Positions 55,161-64,000 of a stretch of 64,000 nt of DNA are shown here, piece after piece; the stretch's first letter is position 1; each line of letters starts with the position of its first letter. The stretch is from positions 31,058,001 to 31,122,000 of the forward strand of contig CM066988.1 in the NCBI GenBank assembly GCA_033977485.1, in the 5' to 3' direction. The notes under the pieces were generated by a model. It saw only the letters and a program-made list of their open reading frames with translations, had not been told where the DNA came from and ran no database searches. This DNA comes from Hydrangea macrophylla (lineage: Eukaryota > Streptophyta > Magnoliopsida > Cornales > Hydrangeaceae). A program made the position numbers and the translations under genes.

Positions 55161-57299
55161 TTTATGTCAAATATTTTAATTCTTCTCTTGCTGTTAATGG
55201 AATGCAATATTGATTTGCTTAATCCAATGCACTTTGTCATGAATGAATGAATCTCTGAGCTAAAAATGTCGCTTCTCTGATTATTGCAGAAATTACTCTT
55301 TTATAAATTTTTGCATTGAAAAGAATCTCGAACGAATCAACGTTGATTTTGCGCTAAAATTGAAGAAAGCTAATAATTGATTAGTTTTACTCTAAGAATT
55401 TGAAGATGTTTTTGCTCAAATCTGGAAAAGATATGCTTGATAGTTGCTTGGGACTTGTCTAACCCCCTTTTCTCCCCATTTCCAAAACTCCGTGCCTAAG
55501 AGAATGAGCCAATCCAATCGAAAACCATGCAAAATCAGTCCTTGATGGTAGTCAAGCATTTCAAGTGAACTTCTTCTCTAAAAAAAAGAAAAGAAAAAAA
55601 TGAAAAGCTCGCTAGGATGAAAACCCAAAAGGGCACCTACGCAAAAGTTAGAGCATAAAAAATGTTTAAAAAATGTGCTGATTTCGAGAACCCAATCCTA
55701 GCCAGCCTAGATCTCAAGAAATTAAGAGATGATTGAGAATTTGGGAACACGAATTGTCCCAAGGTTCTGAGTTGTAATTGAAAAAGAAAAGAAATTGAAG
55801 AAATGAGGTATCTTTGAGTGAGTCAAAGTCAAAAATTTGAAGGGCTAATATTGGTTTATATGTGAGAGTATGGTTGAAAGATGATATATTATGAGAAAGG
55901 TAAGGAAGGCTGGCTAGTGAAAAGGTGCAAAGAATTAGCCCTCAAACAACAAAAGAAGAAAAGAAAGTAAAAGAAGAGAATGTAGTTCATCAGCTACCAC
56001 AAGTGACCTGCTCTATGAAATCTGCCTATAGAAAAGCATGTCTTGAATTCAAATGGCAATGTGGCTCGAAAAAGCCACTAGTTCTTGAAGCCTTTTTCTT
56101 TCAAAACCTCTAGAGTAGCTGAACTACGTTTGACTTGATTCCCAGTTGGGATACGAAGGCAACCTACCCAGCTCGGTCACTACCCTTGTTTTAGGCACCA
56201 TCCTTTGCGCCTCTGGTTCCCTTCCTTTAGACTAGGGGAAAATTTACGTTTGCCCGGAGTCACATATGTGTCGATAAACTAGGGGCAAACTTTGTTAGCC
56301 TAGTTGCATTGGCACATTCCACTTCATCTTGCATTGTTCATGAAGATTCGAGGCAAATGTACTTCTGATATCTCTATGCCACCACCTTTTCAAGAACTTA
56401 TTAAAATAAGCCTGTCTGCTCCCTTTCGCATAGCAAATTTCAATTACCTAAAGCCTCATTTATCCTAGAAGCAAGCCTCCAAACTAAGGGCAAAACTTTG
56501 TTTGCCAAGTCCCCTTTTACATTAAGCGTAAGTCCTGAATTGTTGAGTATATTTTGGAAGAGACTTGAAATAAATCTTCTTTTATTCTATAAGCTAAGGC
56601 TCTAATTTGAAGCACACTTTGGAAAAGGCAACGAATTGATGAGATTAATAGGGAGAAATTTCTTTATTAGCCAAGTATTACTCTGCTAAAATGAGAAGTA
56701 AATATGAGATATGAAAAGATACATCAAACAAAAGCAAAAACGCATTAAGTTATGGCAAATTGAGTTCTTTCTATAAAACTCCTATTTTAGGGTCAAGAGT
56801 ATTGCCCTCCTGTGTTGATGTCTATTAGTTGTCAAGTCTGTCAGGATCTCGAAAGTGTAGGTTCAGAGTTATTAATAATGAGTTTTGAAAATTATTGTAA
56901 AATCTTTGAGAGCATCCAAAGAGGTATACGAGCAGAAGTTCCGAACACTATTATTGTATTATTCAAAGATGCAAAGTGAAGCATCAAGGGAACTAGCAAA
57001 AATGTTTGAGAGTGATTTTAAGCCTTGCTAAGATAAGTTAAGTTAGCAAAAGAATAGATCGAATCAATAGAATTGTTCAAGAAATTGGTTATGAACCCAA
57101 ATAGCAAAACATAAACTAGGATTGAACTTCCAGAATGAATTGCTCACAAAATTGAGTATGAGTCTATTGAGCTAGCAAAAGCCTCACTATTAATTAGCAA
57201 AGTTGCATAAGGAATTGATTTAAATCGTGATGAGTCGAGAACCAGGCAGTTAAATCAGTAAAATCTTGAAAAGATAATTTTGCCCTTTTATAGTAGCCC

Positions 57300-58090
57300 A
57301 TCTGCATTAGTCCTCAATGGCATCATCTTTGCATTCGTGTTAGTCCTCAATGGCAACAACTTTTCATTACGTTAGTCCTCAATGGCAACATCTTTTCATC
57401 ACATTAGTCCTCAATGGTAGCATCATTACATTCGCATTAGTCCTCAAAGTGAGCATCTTTGCATTCGCATTAGTTCTCAGTGGTAGCATCCGTGCATTCG
57501 CATTAGTCCTCAATGGCAGCTGCATTCGCATTAGCCCTCAATGGTAGAATCTTTGCATTCGCATTAGTCCTCAATGGCAGCGTCGTTGCATTCACATTAG
57601 TCCTCAGTGATGACCTATTTACATTGCATTAGTCCTCAATGGTAACATCTCAACATTCGCATTTCTCCTCAATGGCGGCATCCTTCATCGTGTTAGTCCT
57701 CAATGGCAGCATCTCTGCATTTGTGTTAGTCCTCAATGGTGGCATCCTTCATCGCATTAGTCCTCAATGGCAGCCTCTCTATATTCACATTAGTACTCAA
57801 TGGCGGCATTCTTCATCGCATTAGTCCTCAATGGCAGCATCTCTGCATTGGCTTCAGTCCTCAATGGTGGCATCCATTGTGTTAGTCATCAATGGCAGAT
57901 CTCTGCATTCACATTAGTCCTCAATGGTAGTATCTTTGCATTTGCGTTAGTCCTCAACGACATTTTCTTTGCATCTGAGTTAGTCGTCAATCTACATCCT
58001 CCTTGTACTGTGCTAATCCTCAATAGCAACCTATTTATACTGCATTAGTCCTCAATGGAAACCTTTTATTCCGTAAATTCTCAATGGCAC
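57300..58090 (+). repeat. 33-bp minisatellite, core GCATTAGTCCTCAATGGCAG
   Basis: About 22-24 units of 32-33 bp, core TTAGTCCTCAATGGCAGCAT followed by CTTTGCATTCGCA. Because most units are 33 bp the frame stays open in stretches (57350-57547, 57639-57824, 57800-58048) and gives an 11-residue repeat LVLNGSIFAFA or ISPQWQ in the next frame. No stop-free reading crosses the whole array, so coding is unlikely. Part of the TatC leader. Confidence 0.9.
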
Positions 58091-58254
58091 CTACTCTCAG
58101 CATTCAGTTTCTAGTTATGGATTCACTCAATTCTCAGGATCAGTCTTGGCCTCTGCTTATCATCAAAGAAAATCCCTCAGCTTTTGCTTATCGTCATAGA
58201 TGATTCTTCAGTCTCAACCTCTGCTTATTGTCAAAGATGATCTCTTAGCCTCGG

Positions 58255-58620
58255 TCTCTGCAAATTGTCTCAACCTCTACATATCATCTCTGCCTCTGTA
58301 AATTGCCTCTGCAAATTATCTCAGCCTCTGCAAATTATCTTTGTCTCCACAAATTGTCTTCACTTTTGTAAATTCTCTCTGGCTATGAAAATTCTCCATG
58401 TCTCTATAAATTGTCTCTGCCTCCATAAATTATCCTTGCTTATACAATTCTCCATGTCTCTGCAAATTATCTGTGTCTATAAAAATCATCTCTGCAAATT
58501 GTCTCTGTTTTCTTTAAATTAGCCTTTGCAAGTATCTCTACGCTTTACAAATCCTTTAGGCTCTCTGCAAATTGTCTCCACAAATTGTCTTCATTCCCCC
58601 GTAAATTGTCTCAAAGAACA
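58255..58620 (+). repeat. short-unit array, core TCTCTGCAAATTGTC
   Basis: About eighteen imperfect copies of an 18-20 bp unit (CTCTGCAAATTATCT, TCCACAAATTGTCT, TCTATAAATTGTC). It follows the 33-bp array after about 165 bp that hold a further 'TCAGCCTCTGCTTATCGTCA' repeat (58140-58260). Confidence 0.82.
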
Positions 58621-59349
58621 TAGACACCCTCTACTTCCGTAGATCACCTAAAGATAAAGAAGTTATGATAAAAATGCATTGAAAACATCGTAAGTGAAAG
58701 AGTGACGTCACATTTTCATCCTAATCACCAGAGGGTCTCTGAAGAGATTCTTCATTCACTTTTGCATCCTTGCATTTGCATTTGCATTGACTAGATTTCA
58801 GGTCTTTGCATCCTTACGATTATCTGCATAATTTCCTATGTTCAAACTATGCACTAGTCCCGAAAAGGATATGTAGGCAGTTCCCCTGTGAACGTGGCCA
58901 GTACTGGCCTTAGCTTTACTCTTTGCAAACTTATTGATTTTATCTTATTTTCTCTTCTTTTTGGGGCATTTTTTATTTTTCTAAAACCTTTGAGCGTGGT
59001 CATAGCTTTGGCACTCACTTGCAGTATGCTTTGCTCCGCAATGAAAGTTTGGACTTCAAAAAGTGTTCTTGTACTATGCTTTGCTCCACAACGAAGTTCA
59101 AACTCACTTATAGTACGCTTTTTGAGCCTATATTCGTGTTTTTCTCAAAATTAATTTTCAAAATGTGCATTTGATATAGGGAAAATGTTTATTAAGGTTT
59201 CAGGCCTGAAATTTTAGGGGAATACTTGAAACACACAAGTAATAATAATAATGAATAATACATAAAATAAAAATAAAAGTTCAAGTAGTGGACCCCACAA
59301 GCAGGTGGCGGCTCCCATGAGGGCCACCACCCTCTAACGAAGGCCACCA
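58621..59349 (+). other. TatC leader end and unassigned sequence
   Basis: Contains GGATATGTAGGCAGTTC (58868), a phrase typical of Tat leaders, and two versions of ACTATGCTTTGCTCC.CAA (about 59025, 59073). The frame 58888-59154 has a hydrophobic stretch but no known domain. From about 59165 no family can be named. Confidence 0.4.
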
Positions 59350-59575
59350 CTTGATATTTTCCACTATATATGTATATACACATATGTTTTAAAAGTGAGC
59401 TTCCTAAGTTTTACAACTTGATATTTTCTCCTATATATGTATGTAAACATGTGTGGTAAAAGTGAACTTCCTAGATATTTTCTACACCCCATCTAATTAC
59501 AATTCTACCCACTTGAAATTTTATCCTATATATGTATACAAGCATGTGTGTTAAAAGTGAGCTTCCTATATGTTT
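59350..59575 (+). repeat. three copies of a 60-bp unit
   Basis: 'CTTGATATTTTC.CCTATATATGTATRT', then 'CATGTGTGDTAAAAGTGARCTTCCTA', at about 59350, 59416 and 59511. The spacing is 66 and 95 bp. It may be promoter-proximal repeats of an LTR. Confidence 0.75.
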
Positions 59576-59639
59576 CCTATGCCCCCTCTAATACCATTTT
59601 ACCCTTTTAAAAGCTTGAAAATCCATCAATATCCTTCAA

Positions 59640-59830
59640 TCTTTGCCTATAAATTAGACCCTTGGGTTCACTCTTTGAAGGGACTTGAAAGCACACTAAG
59701 TATACTTGAGAGATATACTAGCATACTTGAGATTTGAGATTATGGTTAATCATGCTGGTAGTGCCTCTACATCGAAGAACCTCTTAGGTAAAGACTTTTA
59801 TGCCTCAGGAGGAGACACAAATTTGTAACC
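59640..59830 (+). promoter_or_regulatory. possible promoter and leader of copia C2
   Basis: CTATAAATTA at 59648 resembles a TATA box; an ATG at 59741 opens MVNHAGSASTSKNLLGK, a short gag-like start, before the frame runs into RT sequence. This suggests a deletion that joins the element's 5' part to RT. Weak: no LTR edge or primer site was found. Confidence 0.35.
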
Positions 59831-59839
59831 TTGATGAGG

Positions 59840-60970
59840 ATGTCTACATGTCTTTACTACCTACTTTCGGCAAAAAGGAAGAGACACGAGTTTGCAAACT
59901 CCACAAATCATTGTACGGTCTCAAATAAGCTTCCCGTCAATTTTTATCAATCTTTCATCATCTGTCAAACAAGATAGATACCAACAATCCAAAGTAGATT
60001 ATTCACTGTTCGTCCAATCCCAAGATGATAAATTCACGGCTCTTCTCGTTTATGTAGACGATGTTATTTTGGCAAGAAATGACCTACAAAACATTGAAAA
60101 CACCAAGTTATTTAAATTAAAAGATCTTGGACAAATAAAATACTTCCTAGGTATAGAAGTTGTTCAGTGTAATAAGGATATTATACTCTTCCAACGGAAA
60201 TATGCCCTTGAAATCCTTAAAGATGCTGCTATCTTGGTGCAAAGCTGGTATCTTTTCCTATTCTATCTCTCAGCAAATCTAATGGTCATTACATTAGTGA
60301 CCCCTCTTTGTATCGAAGGCTTGTTGGATGACTAATTTACTTAATCATCACACGGTCTGACTTGGTATATGTTGTTCATACTATAAGCTAATTCATAGAC
60401 AAGCCACAAGGTCCACACTTAGAAGCAGCTCATCGTGTCTTACAGTATGTTAAGCACACACTGGGTCAAGGAATTTTCCTTTCTGGAAGTATTCCGATCC
60501 AATTAAATGCCTTCTACGATGCAAATTGGGCTCGATGTCGTGACACTCGATGATCCATTATTGGATATTGATTATTTCTTGGCAAATTGCTAGTTTCCTG
60601 GAAAACCAAGAAGCAAACTACAATGTCACAATCCAGTGCCAAAGATGAATATCAATCTATGGCTATAACATCTTATGAGATTACTTAGTTGAAATACATT
60701 TTGCATGCTTTGGGCATCAAAACACCCTATAAAGTTGTATTGTGATAATCAAGCGGCTCTCCACAATGCTTCAAATCCAGTTTTCCACGAGTGAACTAAG
60801 CACATAGAGATCAATTATCACCTTATAAGAGAAAAGATTCAAGAAAGAATCATCAAAATAGCTCACAAATCCACATCACATCAACTAGCCGATATCTACA
60901 CTAAATCATTGAGCTCCTCATAGTTCACGACTTTACTTGGAAAGTTAGGGGTTATTAACATACATTCCAA
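59840..60970 (+). pseudogene. copia reverse transcriptase end and RNase H (element C2)
   Basis: Frame pieces in order: NLDEDVYMSLLPTFG, then KLHKSLYGLK, stop; after a frameshift VDYSLFVQSQDDKFTALLVY and VDDVILARNDLQNI with the intact YVDD box (about 60050); LKDLGQIKYFLGIEV; RSDLVYVVHTI; EAAHRVLQYVKHTLGQGIFL; LNAFYDANWARCRDTR (RNase H Asp); SAKDEYQSMAI; LHALGI; then HIEINYHLIREKIQ, KSTSHQLADIYTKSLSS. All is typical copia. At least ten stops or shifts. Everything before RT is missing. Confidence 0.9.
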
Positions 60971-61006
60971 CTTGAGGGGGAGTATTAAGGAAAGTAAAGT
61001 CAATTA
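60971..61006 (+). repeat. polypurine tract and start of C2 3' LTR
   Basis: CTTGAGGGGGAG (60971-60982) is the standard copia polypurine tract; TATTAAGGAAAG (from 60983, expected TG start) begins the LTR, which is cut after 24 bp by the Tekay-like LTR at 61007. Confidence 0.82.
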
Positions 61007-61438
61007 TGTCATGCCCCAGAGTAGTAAAAATAGAGAAAAATAAATTTCCTTTTTATGTCCATAGGGAATGATCGGTGAATGTCACTAATTGTCTACACCA
61101 TATAGTACTAGTCCAACTAAAAGCAACAAGAATAGTAAACAAACTGAATATAATAACAATTCTATCCATTATAATATCAAAGTGGTCCTCATTTAACATC
61201 CAAATACTTGTAAAACATTAAACTAATGCTACCAAGTGAGTTTAGAATTCACCAAAAGACCGTAAGGGCGTGTTTGGCAAGGTTTGAAGCTCCAAACTTC
61301 TCCAATGGCCTCTTTTCCCTTCTCCTCTGTCTCTGCCTTCTCTTTCTCTACCTCTATCTCCTTCTTCTTCTTCTTCTTCACTTTCTCATCTGTCTGTCTC
61401 TCTCACACTGTATATATATAGATATGTGTGTATGTATC

Positions 61439-61469
<31 letters not shown>

Positions 61470-61882
61470 ATATATATGACCACAGTTCTCTCTCTCTCCA
61501 ACTCCCAAGGCTATCAACAACCTCCCACAATTGATATGGGTTTGTACATATAGGGGAGAGGAGTGGGTAGGTGGCAATGTTTCCGTGATCTGAGATAAAA
61601 TATTCAGACGAGTTCGGTCGATTGAAGGTTCTTCAATTGCTTAAGAGCAGATCGGTCAGGTTCGATCGATTGAGATCAATTTGATCAATTAAAATGGGGT
61701 TCATGTCATAAATTCATGTCGGCAGGGTTTCGATAGATTGAATAGGGTTCGATTGCTTGAACTTAGAAATTCTCGATCACTTAAAAGGACTTCAATCGAT
61801 TGAAAGTTAAAATTACGTATGGTCAAGGGAAGTATATAGAATCTCTTCGTGTTAGTAAAATACTAAAAATGCAGGCATTACA
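61007..61882 (-). repeat. 3' LTR of Tekay-like element TekB (876 bp)
   Basis: + strand start TGTCATGCCCC, + strand end GCAGGCATTACA. On its own strand it begins TGTAATGCCTGC, like TekA. Left flank AATTA (61002-61006) is the candidate target duplication. It holds a (TA)n tract (about 61438-61480), CT-rich sequence and a GATC-palindrome group (61610-61805, e.g. GTTCGATCGATTGAG, TTCAATCGATTGAAAG). Confidence 0.85.
61610..61805. repeat. GATC-palindrome cluster in the TekB LTR
   Basis: About eight words around TTCGATCGATTGA, many decayed to TTGATCAATTAAA or TTCGATTGCTTGAAC. Weaker than in Athila but in the same spacing style. Confidence 0.7.
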
Positions 61883-62194
61883 TTATCCACCACTCATTAA
61901 GTATTCCATCCTCAAAATCGGAAACAACTAAGGTCTAAAACAAAAACAGAAACTTCTCTCGCATCTCTGACTCTAGCTCCCACGAGGTTTCTCCCTCATT
62001 ATGATGCTTCTACTGAGTCATCACTAACGAAATCTCCTTGTTCCTGAGCTTCTTGATTCCATGGCCTAGAATCCGCATTGGTCCTTCATTAAACATAACA
62101 TTGTCATTGACTTCAATATCCTTAAAGTTAATCTTGTGTGCTAGGTTATGAGCACATTTTCATAGCATACTGATGTGGAACACATTGTGCACTC
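61883..62194 (-). pseudogene. TekB integrase C-terminus and chromodomain
   Basis: The - strand reads RVHNVFHISML, stop, KCAHNLAHKINFKDIEVNDN, then EGPMRILGHGIKKLRNKEIS, then after one stop EGETSWELESEMREKFLFLF. It aligns with TekA (VHNVFHVSML, AHNLSHEINFEDIEDND, LRNKEIPL, WELES.MREKCPDLF). The frame is better kept than in TekA. The upstream part is cut at 62195 by a Tat-lineage LTR. Confidence 0.87.
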
Positions 62195-64000
62195 TGTGGA
62201 TACCAGCATTTTGGGCCCACTGTTAATTTTAGAACATTTTTCAAATTTTAAATTCAAAGACGAGTTGCCACTTAAATTTTAAAAGGAAAATTAAGAAACT
62301 ATTTTGAAAGCAAACTGATCTTTTGCGAAACAAAGATAATCTGGGTCCGGGGATTATAGAATGAAAGGGGAAGGAGCCCGGTGGACTAAAACACCCCCTC
62401 TCATCTTATCTCGCGATAGGCCTTTACTCATTATCCTATTTAATCGAATTATTTGATCTAAGCGTGCCCTCAACTATTACATATATATATATATATATAT
62501 ATAAATATTACATTACATAAGCATGTTGAAAAATGGTGCAAAATTGCTAACGACAAAATATCATTCATAAGCCACGTAATTCAAATAGCAAGCAATATGA
62601 TGTGCAAATAGGGAACTAGAAACCATACCCAGGATCTGACCGCGAAATAGAAACGTGCAATGCATACATATAAAATAAAATCTAAGAAAAGGTCTCTAAC
62701 GCATATAAACACATAAAGCAAGACCTAGTCTAAGGTGTCGCACATGGAGTCGAAAATCAATTAAAATCAAAGAAGTAAATTAAACTAGAGAAGAAGTTGA
62801 GAAATTGTACCTCAAATGCGCTACAAAACAAAGATTAGTACACATGCCTTGATCAAAGATATCAAATAATCAACCCTAAGCTTCTAGCTTAAATCTACCA
62901 AGCATGGAAGGAATTGACCTATTTATGGATTCCTTATAATTAATTGAAAATATATCACCTCTATAGATATGCAAGTCTCAACTAGGAGCCAATGCAATGT
63001 CCATATAGAGGTAGTATAATCCCGACATGATCATAAGGAATTCACAACTAGGTTCAATTAGGGACAAAACAACCTAGAGCTAGATCCTAACTACAAGTAT
63101 AAATATACATGGATGAATGCATGGATATGTATAAGGACAAACTATGAGTTATTCACTAACTTGGATCACATAGCCTCTGGATTTAAGCTAAATTATAAAT
63201 ATTCAAAACATGATCTGGGTCCCAAGGCATTAGGAAACCATTTAAGTTAAAACCAATAAGATTAGACAAAAATAGTGACAACTTCTCATGATTTACAGAG
63301 AGCAGACCAGACTTTGAAAGATAGAAAACCATACTTTCAACGGTTGGATCTTAGTGATTTTTTGATATGATGTACCTCTATGAGTCTAGTTTCTAACCCA
63401 AAAAGAAAATCAAAGATTGAACGGTTAGATCTCTGGGAATAAGGAAAAAACTAGACAGCACTCAGCAATCTGCAATTCTCTGTCCAGAGTTTTTGTATGA
63501 TTTTCTAAAAATAGTAAACAAATGAGAAACACTTTGTTCTTTTTAGGGTGTCTTCCTAACACATTGAACTACTTAGAAAATTTTATTTGAGGCCAAGAAA
63601 GTTCGATTAAGGTTCTGATTTGTTATTTTTAAAATGGATTTATTATTCTGAAATTTTGGACAGAGAGTAGCTTGCTTTGAAACCATAAGGCCAAACCATT
63701 TTAAACATGGAATTTCCTCAAGACAAAGATCACAGAGGTACTCAAGTGAGTTATGAACATCCTCCAATTGGTCTCATCCTATTCCAATGGACCATGATTT
63801 AATGAAAAATATTTGATCGCAGTAAGTTTAAGGATTCACTGCACCATTGTTAGATTAGTGTTCATATTTTGAATCAAACTTGATCCATGATTCTAGAGAG
63901 AACTAGGATCAAGTATGATTATGATTATTGGAGTAAGTGATGAAATATAAAGAGATCCATAGATTTAACCTCAATGAACCTCTATCATAGATCTCACATT
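62195..64000 (-). repeat. Tat-lineage LTR (element TatD), runs off the window
   Basis: + strand start TGTGGATACCAGCATTTTGGG, close to the TGTGGACACCGGCATTTTGGG of the TatB LTR in reverse. Landmarks 'GAGTTGCCACTTAAA', 'GGGGAAGGAGCCCGGTGGAC' and TAAAACACCCCCTCTC (62365-62400) are Tat LTR tail features; 'TCTTCCTAAC.CATTGAAC' recurs at 63548. The left flank is CACTC (62190-62194). At least 1.8 kb; no ORF of note. A (TA)n tract lies at about 62480-62505. Confidence 0.75.

Larger units (their letters stand above)
53069..57299 (+). other. TatC leader with repeats and a hAT insertion
   Basis: Leader-like sequence without a protein I recognise. 53220-53385 resembles the TatB leader (a 'CTGATAGCATATGGT' block and 'CTCGGCCTTTGCATATA'). 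53560-53960 is rich in TTTTGAAAA words. 54468-55160 is a hAT element. Around 56150-56530 occur typical Tat leader phrases (TGGGATACGAAGGCAACC and three versions of CTAGGGGCAAACTTTGTTAGCC). A small frame at 55925-56113 (MQRISPQTTKEEKKVKE...) has no recognisable domain. Confidence 0.55.

Noticed and set aside
57300..58090. Direct repeats of 33 bp considered as CRISPR array
   Set aside because: Units are contiguous and imperfect without unique spacers, and the context is a plant retroelement; it is a minisatellite.
58888..59154. Hydrophobic 88-residue frame, possible membrane peptide
   Set aside because: It overlaps Tat leader phrases and a short direct repeat; no homologue recognised.
61226..61577. 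Frames with Tyr-Ile repeats on both strands
   Set aside because: Produced by the (TA)n tract and CT-rich part of the TekB LTR.
1..64000. tRNA, rRNA, snRNA or intact host genes
   Set aside because: No cloverleaf with A and B box, no rRNA sequence and no multi-exon host frame was seen on reading. Primer-binding sites are only tRNA-complementary 12-18 mers. A tRNAscan or Infernal run would decide; I could not run one.

Overview
This is a stretch of plant nuclear DNA, almost certainly from a flowering plant with a large, repeat-rich genome. I see no host gene, tRNA or rRNA that I can defend. Nearly the whole window is LTR retrotransposons and their remains, most of them inserted into one another. 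Evidence for a plant: the element lineages (Athila, Tat/Ogre-like, Tekay-like chromodomain gypsy, Ty1/copia), their plant-type primer-binding sites (initiator Met, a 'TGGCGCCGTTGCCGGGGA' Athila site, and a 'TGGCGACTCTGCTGG' Tat site) and long AT-rich leaders. All coding regions carry stops and frameshifts, so this is old heterochromatin-like sequence.

Positions 1-48536 form one nested pile that can be read as layers. Layer 0 is a Tekay-like gypsy element on the + strand: integrase tail 48537-48900, 3' LTR from 48901. Layer 1 is a Tat-lineage gypsy element on the - strand (called TatA here). Its 5' LTR is 46313-48536, PBS 46299-46310, leader 46209-46298, 39636-39753 and 37469-38155, gag-protease-RT-RNase H 37468-32813, and an LTR fragment lies at 5082-5393. 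Layer 2 elements sit in TatA: copia C1 (-, 1-5081), a second Tat-lineage element TatB (+, 5394-10055), a copia-type solo LTR (-, 38156-39630, target duplication ATTAC) and a non-autonomous Athila-related element B (-, 39754-46203, target duplication CCAAG). Layer 3 is an Athila element (+, 10056-32812) inside the TatB gag. Layer 4 is a TatB-family solo LTR (21600-29083, target duplication TCCTC) inside the third Athila ORF. Layer 5 is another TatB-family solo LTR on the - strand (24644-27955, target duplication AGTAC) inside that one.

From 48901 to 64000 the layout is looser: Tekay LTR with a 26-28 bp minisatellite; a Tat-lineage LTR end and PBS (to 53068) followed by about 6 kb of leader with a non-autonomous hAT element (54468-55160) and two tandem arrays (57300-58090, 58255-58620); a broken copia pol tail (59840-60982); a second Tekay-like element on the - strand (61007-62194); and a further Tat-lineage LTR on the - strand that runs off the right edge.

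Three things deserve the closest look. (1) The 5' Athila LTR contains a duplication - inverted triplication - duplication (10246-12858) that makes a palindrome with arms of about 0.93 kb. (2) A palindromic motif, TTCGATCGATCGAA, recurs in clusters in LTRs of at least three unrelated families (Athila, the copia-type solo LTR, Tekay) but not in the Tat LTRs. (3) The nesting plus one junction at 32812/32813 implies a single large deletion that removed the inner ends of three elements together. No functional gene system beyond transposons is visible.
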